Assembly (NCBI GenBank): GCA_036023115.1
Contig: JAYKKT010000086.1
Location: 14,833,501-14,897,500, forward strand
DNA length: 64,000 nucleotides
DNA from: Brasenia schreberi
Lineage: Eukaryota > Streptophyta > Magnoliopsida > Nymphaeales > Cabombaceae
Reading direction: 5' to 3'
The translations under genes and the position numbers were made by a program. How positions within the stretch are numbered: position 1 is the first letter of the stretch; every line of letters begins with the position of its first letter. Shown piece by piece: positions 38,058-49,359 of this stretch. The notes beneath the pieces were generated by a model. That model saw nothing but the letters and a program-made list of their open reading frames with translations. It searched no databases and was not told the DNA's origin.

Positions 38058-38060
38058 TAA

Positions 38061-38985
38061 AATTCATACAAGAATCAATAACTAGTTCTACATAAATTTT
38101 AAATAAATTCTCTCTACATCATACAAATAGCTCTTCTCAAAGAAATACTAAATACTAAGTCATGTAATTAGGATTTTATTGTATTTACAATCTAACCGTA
38201 ACCATTTCCTAACAAAAACTAAACCACTGATGATATTTCGATGAATCATTGGAATATGCTTAACTTCTTAAAGACTTAAGACCTAGTAATAAATATCTAT
38301 ATCTTAAACCCTATATACCTTCTATTTATTTAAGTCACAATACTAAATTGTAGACATTAGGCTAATATGCATGTTTGTACTCACTGGTCTCTATTCGTAT
38401 CTTACCAAGCTATTTGTGATAGAACTGTGACCTTAGAGGATCATTAAATTCCTAAATTCAAGGGTGAAGGGTGTGTTGATTTAAAGTTCGGCTATAGGTA
38501 CTTGTAATTCTCTTTGTTGGCTGACGAGAGGAATGGAATGAGAGATACTAGAGCTTTTTAACATCTTTATGAAGCATATCATTCTAATTGGTTCAGCTAT
38601 ATAGTCTTGTACATCATCCAATAATTGATTTGACATCGTTCTTAAGTACATCAATTCTAAGTCTTGATTCTCGCATGCTATCCATTATAGTACATCCATC
38701 ATATTAAATTTTGCTTGCTATTAAATAAAAACGATCTCCTGTTCATGGTTTGAAATTTTTAATCACTTGGTTCTTTCTTGAAACCTGAATTAAGTCATGG
38801 TCCTATATATAATATACTCCCAATCAGTATTTTGTCTTTAATAAAATCTAGAATTTTGGTATATTTATGCACAAAATCTAAATCGATAAAAAGATATCTT
38901 TGTGCTTATTGGCTTTGCAATTGTATCGACATTATAATTTCTCCAACGATTCTGACCTAGAGATTGTTAATTTTCTTATTGCTAG
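38061..38985. other. Unassigned AT-rich sequence
   Basis: May include remains of the copia gag region, but no motif is readable. Confidence 0.4.
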
Positions 38986-40037
38986 TATAAACACCCCAAA
39001 ATTTCTATTTTTCAAAAACTCCCAAAACTTCAAAAGCCCGCTCAAGGCCAAAAACCCAAGTTTTTGCAACTCAAAAAGGCAGCTCCAAAACAAGCCAGAA
39101 GCAGACTTCAGCCCCAGAATGCGAAATGCAAAGCCAAAACACCAACAAGCCATCAGAAATCTAAGCCCAAGCTTGAAATCCCAAAAATCAGACAAAACGA
39201 AGTCCAGAAAGTGAGAAGACGATCGGACTAAGAAGCTGGGAAAAACCCAGCTCAAGACAGAGCTCTGATGAAGCTAGGGCCCGTGAAAACCACCCATCTT
39301 AAAATGCCAAGAAGGATTGAAGAAACAAAAAATTGGATTGGATCTAGACCTAAATATCCAGATCCAAACCCAAATAGTATTTGGATCGGATTTGGATCAT
39401 GAAAACCAAATCCAAGATCCAAACCCAAGACCCATCTCCTTGCCTATAAATAGAGGCAAGGGGGGGCATAAAAGTTCACGTGAAATTAAAGTGGGAGTCT
39501 TGGGAGAGTGCATAAAGTAGGAGAGAGAAGAATGGTGGGCTTGATGTTTTAAGTGGGCTAGCCATGTGGGCTTGATCAAGGGTGTGGGTTCAAGCCTTGT
39601 ATGGACCTAGACCTAACCATGGGGTTGCACCAAGATGAAGGACTGTTGGACTTAGATCAAAGCATGGGTTGCACATGGTGGACCGGTGCCAAGAGGTAGG
39701 TCTCTCAACCTAACCCTAATCTAGCCACTAAACCTAACCCCAAACTAGCTTAGACTTAGCCTACATGCCTCAAACCGACTCCATTTGATCCCATAGCTGA
39801 ACCACTCTCACCCAAACCGACCTACCCTTTTAACCAAACTGGCCCACCCATTTGTCCCAACCGCCTTCACCCATAACCCCTAAACCGACCCACTTATACC
39901 TAGCCCAGCCACCTCTAACTGACCTAAACTAAACCTAGCCTAAACATTCCAACCGAGTACACCTTGCACTCGGTTTGTGCCCAGCTGCGCACCCCACTCC
40001 ACTACCACCAGCCTGCCACCTTCACCCAGCTCCCAGT

Positions 40038-40221
40038 CGAACCCCGTCCACTACACCTCGCCTCACAACCCCCCGACCTGCACACTTTCCAGCGCCCTGT
40101 GCACCGGCTGCCCAGCACCCTGCTCAAGCCGAACCCTGTCCGCTACACCTCGCCTCACAACCCCCCGACCTGCACACTTTCCAGCACTCTGTGCACCGGC
40201 CGCCTAGCACCCTGCGCACCT
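40038..40221. repeat. 92-bp tandem duplication, GC-rich
   Basis: Two units starting CGAACCCCGTCC (40038) and CGAACCCTGTCC (40130) differ at a few positions. Three overlapping open frames here, on both strands, are a by-product of the GC- and proline-rich composition. Confidence 0.85.
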
Positions 40222-41049
40222 GCCGCCCACCACCCTGCCACAGTGCACCTGCCGTTACCATCCACACCCAGCAACTGCCCCCAGCACACGCCACACCTAC
40301 ATCCATCCCGCGCACTTGCTGCGCGCCCCGCACCAGCACCTAGCAGCCACCACCCTGCCGTAGCGCCTTGCCATACTCCAGCAGCATACCCTGCTGCCTT
40401 GCCATACCCCTTTGTCATGACCTTCCTAGGTCCTATCCCCAAAACACCTAAGTCCCACCACAAACCAGCTGAGTGCACCTAGCACTCGACCAAGCTCGGT
40501 TGGTCGTGCACCAACCTCATCAAAACCCCTACAAGTCCTAACCAAGCTTGGTGCTGGCCGCACCTAGCTCATATCCCTTTCCCTAAACCAAGACCTAGAC
40601 CTAACTAGGACCATACCCATTAAACCAAAACAAAACCCCTTTGGCTGAACCCAGCCCATCCTAAACCCCCAAGCACTTGGCTACCCGCAAGTAAACCCAA
40701 GCTCAACTCTCACGTCGCCTCACTCCAAACCGGCTTACCTCTTGGCTACACGTCACCAAGGCTCTCCACTTGAAGGGACTTACCTCTTTGCTACAACATG
40801 AAGACACCTTGACCCGGGCTCAACACAAGAAAAAGGCAGACACGACCTAGCAAAATTCCGAATTCAAGTTAGGAAAAGTGTAAGTTTTTCAACATATATT
40901 CCAAATTGCTTTTCCTATTCAAAGTAAATTCAATTTGATACGGGATTGTAATAACAGAGCGAAGTCTCCCTCCGAAATGTAATATTTGTGCTTGATACAG
41001 AACCACACATGTTCACTTGAGCCGTATTGCTCTTATATTGCACACATGC

Positions 41050-41600
41050 ACACACATGCATTGAGCCTTTCCACTCTTAAGCTAAACGTATATACTTCAA
41101 TTTAGGTATTTACTTTAGTGAAAGTCATGTGAGTTTATCATTTAAATTTTACGCACTCACACACATTGAGCCTTTCCGCTCTTAAGCTAAACGTATATAC
41201 TTCAATTTGGGTATTTGCTTTAAGCTGTGTGAGTTGCAGATTTCATTTCGGGTGGATTTAATTCAAGTTGTGTGAGTTTGTCTTTTCAATTTACACACAA
41301 AGAACACACACACATTGAGCCTTTCCTCTCTTAGGATATATGTATATATTTCAATTCATGTTGATTTACATTCAAGTCGCGTGAGTTGCAATTCAATTCC
41401 GGGTAGGTTTTACATTCAAGTCGTGTGAGTTGCCATTTCCATTTACACACCAAGAGCACTCACTCACAATTGAGCCTTTCTGCTCTTAAGATATACATAT
41501 ATTTCAATTTCTGCAATTTACATTCAAGTCGTGTGAGTTGCAAGTTCAATTAGCGTGGGTTTTACATTCAAGCTACGTGAGTTGCACTTCAATTTCGGGT
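41050..41600. repeat. Two-level minisatellite in the solo LTR
   Basis: Four diverged units of about 110-155 bp each begin with a TTGAGCCTTTCC phrase (near 41060, 41165, 41315 and 41470). Inside them a shorter phrase, ACATTCAAGTCGTGTGAGTT, recurs with variation (about 41260, 41370, 41412, 41522 and 41564). Confidence 0.8.
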
Positions 41601-42109
41601 ATTTACATTAAGTTGTGCTTTCAATTTGAGCCTAGCTCACATCATCACTTTAAAACTTGAAAAAGATTTTGCATCCTTGTATTCGTACGCTTCCAAAAAC
41701 TCCCTGAATCCTCGATTAAACCACGTTGAAAATAGGCCACATATTCACACACATATCAGGCCCAAATAGCTAAAACTCAAAGACTTAGGGTCGTCCAACC
41801 CTCGTAAGTAAAATTTGCCAAAGTGCACGAAATCAAAAGCTTTCAAAAACACTTATTACTCAAAGTAAGTTTTGAAGTTAAAATTGTTTGAATCGAAGTT
41901 TCTAAGTGTTTAAACTGACCCTTGAGCGTCAGTTCAAGAAGGTTTAAGCGAAAAGATCCCGCTTTCCCACAATCGCCCAAAAAGTCCGATATTTTCAAAA
42001 ATCTTCGCTAGTTTGAGTAAGTTAGCTGGCACGCCCTAAAAGCGACATAGGTACGAAAATGTTCATTTCTGGTCTCATAAACCGGGAGTGAGAATTTTCA
42101 TTGTTTACA

Positions 42110-42805
42110 GCTATCTCATCTAGAAATTCAAATTAGGTGATCCAAATTTGATTTGATTCTTGTGCAAGAATTTTTCTAAATGTGACTATTGCCTTGAATG
42201 ACCTTTGTATATTTTTCATGGAGTTATGTTCTAAAATAATTGTGTGAAGACATTAAAAGTAAGAGTGATATACTGATGATACTTTGTAAGTTAGAAATGG
42301 TATTTCTTTCATACTTTTTTGACATCATGGTGTACTTGGATATTCATCTCCCCATGTATGCTAAACCTGCAATCTAGTGTGGTACCATTGGATTTACTTT
42401 ATTAGAGATGTCCTTTTTGTAGCTTAAATAATTATGTTAGTATTATGAGTTGACTAGAAGGCTCTATGGTAGAACGGTATCACATGGAAGAGATTACTTA
42501 CTTTGTAGTAGGTATATCAATGAAGATGGGAAGACAAAACTTATTTTTCTCTTTCTAGATGTTCTTTTGCTAATGTGTTTTCTCAATCACCAGGTAGTGT
42601 TAAAATCACAAGATAAGGTTTTTGCAAAGCCCGGTGAGTCTATTTCAAGCAAAGACATGGTTATTCCAAAGGTGATGCCTTCATGAAGCTTTTAAACATC
42701 TATCAGTTTCTCTAGGTTCAATAAACCTTTCATTGTTTTTTAGCATTGGTTTGTAAAGGTATCATGTTATCTCATCATGAATATAAGCCTATGTTACCAA
42801 ATATA
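42110..42805. other. Unassigned sequence with one possible small exon
   Basis: A 78-codon plus frame at 42450-42686 includes 42594-42633, a 40-bp segment bounded by CACCAG and GTGAGT, good plant splice signals. The protein (VVLKSQDKVFAKPG) is not recognised. It may be a fragment of a host gene. Confidence 0.25.
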
Positions 42806-43679
42806 ATAAAAACTAAGCCTTTTCTTATACTAGATAGTGTTTGCTTCATGGATTTTATCTCCATGGTGTTCAATCTTGTGCTACACTAATAGTCAACTCA
42901 ATAGAAGTTAGATATTTCTTTAAAGCTTCCTTCTAATACTTATGGTCTTTCCCTTTCTCTTTTTAACATATTCACCATCTAGTTCTTACTCTTATTTTTT
43001 TCTTCCAACACTTATATGATCTTCCTCTTTCTCTTTTTAATATATTCATCACATATTTCTCACTCCTTTTGATCGGAGTTTCCTTTGGTCGCCTTTCAAT
43101 GTCTAAATCATCTCAAACAATTTTCTCTCATTTTATCATTTATTAGTCGTTTAACTCCTAATTTGGTAACCTCATAACAAATATGATCATTCTTTATGTG
43201 ACACCACATTCATCTTAGTATATTTGTTTCTACCACAGACATCTTTTACACATCTTGATGATTAATTACCTAACCCTTAGTATTTTTGTTGCTCTATAAT
43301 ATTTATCTTTCAACTTTAATGGTATCTTCTTATCACATAAATATCTGATACACTTCTTCTTTTAACCAACCTGCATTAATTCTATTCAATTTTTCATTTC
43401 TTTAAATAACTAACTTTAGGTATTTAAAACTTTCCTTTGATGGATATAATGTGTCTTAATCTTAGTTTTCATGTCACCTATAGTGACCAAATGATTAAAT
43501 TTGTGTTACATATATTTTGTATTTTGTTCTACTCAGTTGAAAGCTTTTATTTTCTAATGGTTCTCTTTATACTTTGAATTTCTCGTTAACTTTTTTTTTA
43601 GACTCATCCACTAACACAATACCATTTGCAAATATCATACACCAAGATACTTCATTTTAAACATGATTTGTTAACTCAT
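42806..43679 (-). mobile_element. Outer RTE LINE, 3' half, split by another RTE
   Basis: Minus strand. The family 3' end (AAAAGGCTTAG read in reverse) lies near 42815, and the RT end segment up to the DELTNH block is at 43660-43680. The missing upstream half continues at 47075-47590. The shared 12 bases TTGTTAACTCAT occur at 43668-43679 and 47075-47086. Confidence 0.85.
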
Positions 43680-44789
43680 CAATACAACAATAACAACTAC
43701 AACTAAGACTTTTCCCCATACTAGATGGGGCCAAGGGGCCAACTATATGGATTCTTTGTTTCCATAAAACCCTATCATGTGTCAAGCTAGAAGTTAACTC
43801 AATATAAACTAGATCATTCTTTTCTTTCAACACTTTTGTGATCATCCTCTTCCTCTTTTAACATTTTCACAATCTAGTTTTTCAGATTTTCTTAGGAGAA
43901 TGTTCTTTGGTCGTCTTTCTACATGTCAAAACCATCTTAAACAATTTTTTCTCATTTTATCCTCTATTGGTGCTACTCCCAATTTGTTTCTAATAATCTC
44001 ATTATGTATATGGTCTTTCCTTGTGTGACCACTCATCCATCTCAATATCCTCATTTCCATTACGTACATCTTTTGTACATATTGAAAATTAACTGCTCAA
44101 CATCAAAACCATAAAATATAGCAGGTCTAATTGTTACTCTATAATATTAACCTTTTAACTTTAATGATTTCTTATCACGCAGAATATCATATGCCACCTT
44201 TGTGAGGGATGCAATATGTGTCAATGTTAATTTCTATGTCCTTTGAAGTACCCAAATAACTAAAATTACATTCCAAAAATTATGTCTTTGTTCTACTAAG
44301 TTGAAACCTTTGCTTTCTAACGTGTATCTGCATAGTTCCAATTTCCTATTAATTGTTTCCTTAGACTCATCCACTAACACAATGTCATCTGCAAATAACA
44401 TATATCAAGTACTTCATCTTAATATATTTTGTTAACTCATTAATAACTAATATAAATAAATATGGACTTAAAGTTGATCCCTGATGTAACCCAATATTAG
44501 GTTTAAAAGATTATGTCATTCTTCTATGAGTGCTCAAACAAGTTTTTGCACTATCTCACATGTCTCTTATAAGATTTATTTATATCAATGAGATACCTCT
44601 CTTTTCAAAGATTCTCCAAAGAATTTCTCTAACCACCTTATTATAAGTTTTTTCTAGATCAATAAATATTATGTGAAGGTTCTTCTTTTTTGCTTTAAAA
44701 TATTTCATAAGACATTTCAATAGGTGAATCACTTTAATAGTAGATATGTTGGGCATGAATCTGAATTGGTTCTCTATTGTATTTGATAC

Positions 44790-45990
44790 TTGTTTTAACC
44801 TACATTCGATAATTCTTTCCTATAATTTCATTGTATAGGTTATTAACTTGATACCTTGATAATTCAAACAATTCTGAATATCTCTCTTATTCTTATATAT
44901 GGATATAAGTGTACTCACTCTTCATCCCTCGAGCATCTTTTGGGTTTTCTATATTTTATTAAATAGTCTTGTAAGCCAATTGAGCCTCATTTCTCCTAGG
45001 ATTTTTCATTCTTCTATAAGAATATTATCTTGTCTTGCAGATTTTCCGACCTTCATATATTTAAGAGTCTATTTAACTTCATTCTTTTGAATACGCCAAT
45101 AGAAATTGTAGTTTATATACTTTTTTTGTTTAGCTAACTCTCATAAGCTAATACTAATAACTATATTTTTATTAAAAAAACTTATAAAAAAAATCATCTA
45201 TTTTTTATATCATCATTCGCCACTAGAATCTTCCATCCTTATCTTTGATACATTTGACAAAAGTAATATCTTTAATTTTCTTATCTCTAGCCTTGGATAT
45301 CCTAAAAATATCTCTTTTACCTTCTTTTGAGTTAATATTTTTATATAATTCCTCTCAATTTTTGGCTTTTTTACTACTTTTTTTGCTTTCTTATAAGCTT
45401 CCCAAGTGGGTTCTCTCTTGTATTCAATATTTGTCTTAACCTATATTTGATAATTTTTTCTCATAATTTCATAGTATGACTCATTAACTTGATATCTCGA
45501 TAATTCAGAGAATTATGAATGTTTCTCTTGTTCTTACATATGGGTATAAGTATACTCATTTTCCATTCCTCGAGGCATCTTTTGGGTTCTCCATATTTCA
45601 CTAAATAGTCTTGTGAGCTAAGTGACCCATCTCTCTTAGGAATTTTCATACTTCTATAGGAATATTATCTGGTCCTACTAATTTTCCAACCTTCATATAT
45701 TTAAGAGGTTTTTTGACTTCATTCTTTTGAATAAGCTAATAGAAATTGTGGTTTATATACTTTTTTAATTTACCTAACTCTCCTAAGCCACTAAAATCTT
45801 CTCATCCTTATCTTTGATGCATCTAACAAAAATAATATTATTAGTTTTATTATATCTAGCCTTAATTATCATAAAACTATTTCTTTCACCTTCTATTGAG
45901 TTAAGCTTTTTATATAAATCCTCTCAAATTTTGGCTTTGCTTTATTAACAATATTTTTCGCTTCTTTTTTACTTTCTTATAATCCTCTCA
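44790..45990 (-). repeat. Tandem duplication of about 0.6 kb inside the inner RTE
   Basis: Both units run from a KAYKKAKK-like block through [26 protein letters not shown] to the RLRQ block. The two units have diverged visibly. Boundaries are approximate. Confidence 0.7.
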
Positions 45991-46527
45991 AGTTTTACTA
46001 GTCTTCTTATCATAATGCAATTTATAACTTACCTTCTTTGTCTCAATTTTTTCTTGCACCACTTCACTCCATCGCCAAGCTTCTTTTTGTGCCGGTAAGC
46101 CTCTCTTAGGTTCTCCTAACATATCTTTTCTCACTTCTCTAATATGTATATTTATATTGCTCTACATACCTACATAATTTAAAGCATCTCTTTGAAGAAC
46201 TTTCTGTTTAAATATATCTTCTTTCTCACATTTAAACTTTTACCTTATAGTTTTAATAGCCAAGTATACTCCATTCTTCTTTTTTCACTTTTTTACCTAC
46301 GATCTATTACTAAAAGTTGATGTTGAGTAGTTAAGTTTTCTCTTCGAATTATCTTACAATCTTTATAACACGATATATCTTTTTTTCTACAAATAAAATA
46401 ATCAATTTGTGTTTGTCACAAACTACTATTATAAGTAATTAAATGTTCATCTTGTTTTTAATAATTGTATTGATTATAAAGAGATAAAAAACCATAGCAA
46501 AATTTAAAATCTCCCTACCCTCCTCAT

Positions 46528-46761
46528 TTATATCGCAAAACCATAGTTTTCAGTAATATCTTGATATTCTAGTGCCTCTTTACTAACATGTCTATTTAAG
46601 TTTCCTCCCAAATAAATCATCTCTCTTTGTGAAATTATTTGAATTAGCTTATTTAACTCCTCCCAAAAAGTATTCTTTATACTATCTTCTAATATTACTT
46701 GGGGTGCATAAGCACAAACTATATTAAAAGCCTCTACTCCTAATACTAACTTTTTTGTCAT
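46528..46761 (-). pseudogene. RTE endonuclease fragment
   Basis: 77 open codons covering the central apurinic endonuclease fold: VFNIVCAYAPQV-like start, FWEELNKLIQ helix, and LGGNLNRHV where the family has GGDLNGHV. The catalytic Asp is replaced by Asn, so the domain would be inactive even if translated. Confidence 0.85.
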
Positions 46762-47074
46762 ATTTCGGCCACCAAATCATTGTATGTCTACTACATTATC
46801 CTTTAAATCTTTATTTATATTAATATCAACTCTATTTCGAGCATTATTCTTTCCTAAATACCATAATTTAAAACTTGTATTCTCAATCTCCTTTACTTTT
46901 TCTCCAACCCACTTTGTCGTTTGTAAACATAGAATGTGAATCTTTCTTCAAATCATCAATGTTCTAATATTCTAAGTACCAATATGAATCTTATTATATA
47001 AGACTAGCTTTCTTATCTCCACCTTAATCCATGTTGAAAATGCGTAGACTCTCATTGTAACTTGTTCACTACAG

Positions 47075-47590
47075 TTGTTAACTCATGAATGACCCAAACA
47101 TTACATACTTAAAGTTGATTTTTTATGCCATCCAGTATTAACTTCAAAGAAATCTATTATTTCTTGATGAGTCCTCACACATGTTATTGCATTTTCATAT
47201 ATACAAAGAATATCTCTTGGCATCTTAATATAAGTTTTTTCTAGATGAAAAATACTATGTATGTGAAGGTTCTATGTTTTCTCTCATAAGACATCTTAAT
47301 AGGTGAATAACCTCAATAGTAGATCTTCCTTACATGAATTCAAATCAATATTTCTCTCAACCTTCATTTAATAATTTTTTCTCATAATTTTATTATATTA
47401 CTCACAAACTTGATACATTGATAATTTGTACAATTCTAAATGTTTCTCATGTTCTTATGTGGATATTCCTACACTATTCCTTCATTCCTCAAGCATCTTT
47501 TGGTTTCTTCATTTTTCATTAAGTAAACGTATAAGCTAAGTAACGCTTGTCTCTCTTAAGATTTTATATACGTCTATAAGTACTCAACAT
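47075..47590 (-). mobile_element. Outer RTE LINE, 5' half
   Basis: Minus strand, from a decayed IPIEV block near 47585 through the NYRGIKL block near 47425 to ITCVRTHQEIIDFFEVN at 47190-47125. It stops where the inner RTE begins. With 42806-43679 it forms one 5'-truncated older element. Confidence 0.82.
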
Positions 47591-48857
47591 TTTATACCAT
47601 TTCTTTTATATTTAGTCAAATATGAGAAAATTGAAACCTTATAACTAGGATTCTCCAATATTCACTTAAAGATGAAAAATTATAAACAATATCACATACA
47701 CAAGTATGCATTATAGAATTGTATGCCGGCAGTGCACATTATAGAATTAGGACATGCTAATGCAAGCAGAAAATTGTGATTTTCAATAGGAACATAGGCA
47801 AGCATAACATTCAACTATTGTACATGGATATGAAATCAGGTAAGAGGATCACAAAGAAGAAGTAGTTTATAACCATTGGCATTCATTTAAACGACCTAAT
47901 ACCAATTTGGAAAAGCATCCGTTATCATGATTGAGAAGAAAATTGGACTAGTTTGGGACTTCTCTATGTAGTTTCTTGGTTTAGTTATTGGGTTTCAATT
48001 ACATGTTCTTACACCTCATTTCATGTAGTCTTTGTTAAATACATCAGATTCTATGTGTTATATGTTTGGATCCATTCAAATGGAACATGTTTACCTCCCT
48101 GAAAATGAAGGAAGCATATGGAATTGGCTCTTTGGCAAGAGCATGACTAGCATAATCTTGCATAATACAGAAAGCGATGATGGATTTGTCGTTATTGTAG
48201 AACCATCATTGGCATGTATACTACCGGTTGTTTTAAAGTTCTCTACTTCTCATTTTTATTATGGGCTGAGATTTGATGGTATAAGCTACTTTAACTTACA
48301 AATTTGCTAGATAAAGTGAATTCGTACTATTGGGACTCATAACTGGTTGCTTTTCTATATTATTTAATTTTCTCAGAGATTGATTTGGATATGTTTGGAG
48401 GAGAAATTTGATGTCAGGTATAGTTCTCTAATTTATAACTGTTGAAGTAGGTATGCATCCAGAAATTTCAGTTCCATTTGTGGACATTTGTTATTGAATT
48501 TCCTTTCCAATCTTGGTAGTTTATGCTGATGCATTTTGATTTACGTGATTGTATGGTCTAACTATGTGTTATTCTGCTTTCTTACTATTATATATGTGAT
48601 TGTAGCTAGATGCCCTAGAAGTAGAACCTAAAGCATGTCTGGAAAAGCAGTTGTCTTGAATTATTCATCAAGCTGTATTGAAAAATTTGTACTAGTCATG
48701 TCCTTTTGGCAATTTTGCAAGTAACGATTTCTTCACAAACACATGTTTTGAACATTTTATTCTGGGCAGTTTATTAGCTTTCACTTGCAATTAGATGAAG
48801 CTTTTCACATTTTGGTGCCCCAATTTTCTGTTAAATTGAAACTCTATCTATGCAAAG
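47591..48857. other. Unassigned sequence
   Basis: A 92-codon plus frame at 48032-48310 (includes WNWLFGKSMTSIILHN) has no recognised family. It might be part of a host exon, since the nearby intervals look less repetitive. No other gene evidence. Confidence 0.3.
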
Positions 48858-48945
48858 GATCACCCTCGTATGGCCAATTCCAAGCCTCGGATAAAAGATG
48901 AGAATTGCACTAGATAGCCGATAGCCAACGTAAATTTTGTTGTTC
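48858..48945 (+). mobile_element. RTE LINE 5'-UTR scrap
   Basis: GGATCACCCTCGTATGGCC through AGCCAACGTAAA matches the 5' end of the complete RTE at 52370-52450, then similarity stops. LINEs normally lose their 5' ends, so an isolated 5' piece implies a later deletion or a template switch. Confidence 0.75.
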
Positions 48946-48950
48946 GCAAG

Positions 48951-49069
48951 AAGTGCAAGTTTTCTAACATGAATGCACTGGATCTCATCTCAATTTTAAA
49001 GTTAAGCATAATTGGGTGAGAATAGTACTAGGATGGGTGGCTTCTTGGGAAGTCCTCGTGTTGCAATTG
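48951..49069 (+). pseudogene. 5S-rRNA-like sequence, probable Cassandra TRIM relic
   Basis: Aligns without gaps to the 119-nt plant 5S rRNA, with about 80% identity over the last 95 bases by eye. The A-box region AGTTAAGC and the C-box region TACTAGGATGGGTG, then TTGGGAAGTCCTCG, are preserved. The 5' third and the central stem are diverged, so it is not a working 5S gene. The base before AGTTAAGC is A, as in the 5S-like domain of Cassandra retrotransposons, and the end reads GTTGCAATTG rather than GTTGCACCC. No LTR boundaries, PBS or second copy were found. Confidence 0.75.
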
Positions 49070-49359
49070 TGTCGACACCCTCCTCCATGCAAAAAGGCTT
49101 AGTACTTTTCTGTTGCACTGAAATGCCCAGAATTTGCTTCCTATTTGTAACAAAGTGGAGTGGCTTGGAGTTGGGGTAGTAGTAGTAGTGGTGGTGGTGG
49201 CATCTTATGTTAGGGTATGCAAGACCGGCATCTCATTTAATATGGGGCATGGCATTCAATTCCACTTGTATTACCATGTTACTGCCCTTTGCCGAATGCT
49301 TTTCCAACAGGGAGGTCAAAACTCCCAAAAGCCATGGTGAAGGTTTCATGCGATAATAA
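49070..49359. other. Unassigned, with short TAG/TGG repeats
   Basis: A GTAGTAGTAG then GTGGTGGTGG stretch near 49177-49201. Nothing else recognised. Confidence 0.4.

Larger units (their letters stand above)
35540..38060 (-). mobile_element. Decayed Ty1/copia retrotransposon, internal region
   Basis: Minus-strand translation gives copia order. GAG-pre-integrase and integrase core are at 38057-37665. The integrase C-part is at 37624-37409 (ENGVVHEV-like, then QSNGITEKKN). A linker is at 36996-36790. RT runs from about 36780 to 36145 with MDVKIAFLHGNLNKEIYM, SLYGLKQTPKHWYKRF and YVDDILLF. RNase H remnants lie at 35770-35560. Gag and the 5' LTR are not seen. Stops are frequent. Confidence 0.85.
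38986..42109 (+). repeat. Solo LTR of the Tat family, 3.1 kb
   Basis: It begins TATAAACACCCC (TGTAAACACCC in the relative) and ends GAGAATTTTCATTGTTTACA. Both ends and the GCTGGCACGC segment near 42030 match the LTRs of the element at 8055-17987, read in the opposite orientation. The flanks are GCTAG (38981-38985) and GCTAT (42110-42114), a 5-bp target duplication with one mismatch. No internal region is present, so LTR-LTR recombination is the likely origin. The start TG has mutated to TA. Confidence 0.82.
43680..47074 (-). mobile_element. Inner RTE LINE, near full length, with internal duplication
   Basis: A 3395-bp insertion between the two copies of TTGTTAACTCAT. Its minus-strand 3' end (TTGTTGTTATTGTTG-type tail) is at 43681-43735 and its 5' end, with 5'-UTR-like sequence matching the complete copy, is near 47040. 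The endonuclease frame 46761-46528 has AFNIVCAYAPQV and YLGGNLNRHVSKEALEYQDI. The reverse transcriptase is spread over 46000-44300. The segment from the EAYKK block to the NTRENQ block occurs twice in tandem (about 45990-45415 and 45405-44790). It is heavily mutated. Confidence 0.85.

Noticed and set aside
39964..40482. Overlapping 71-172-codon frames on both strands in GC-rich DNA
   Set aside because: They run through a 92-bp tandem repeat inside a solo LTR, are proline- and histidine-rich in every frame, and match no family.
41050..41600. CRISPR-like repeat array
   Set aside because: The repeats are diverged, contiguous minisatellite units in a plant LTR, without regular unique spacers.
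43680..47590. Simple tandem array of four independent LINE insertions
   Set aside because: Two of the pieces lack 3' ends, which LINE truncation does not produce; the shared 12-bp TTGTTAACTCAT and collinearity fit nesting better.
48951..49069. Functional 5S rRNA gene
   Set aside because: The 5' stem and the middle of the sequence are substituted and the tail is not 5S-like; it is a single copy outside any array.
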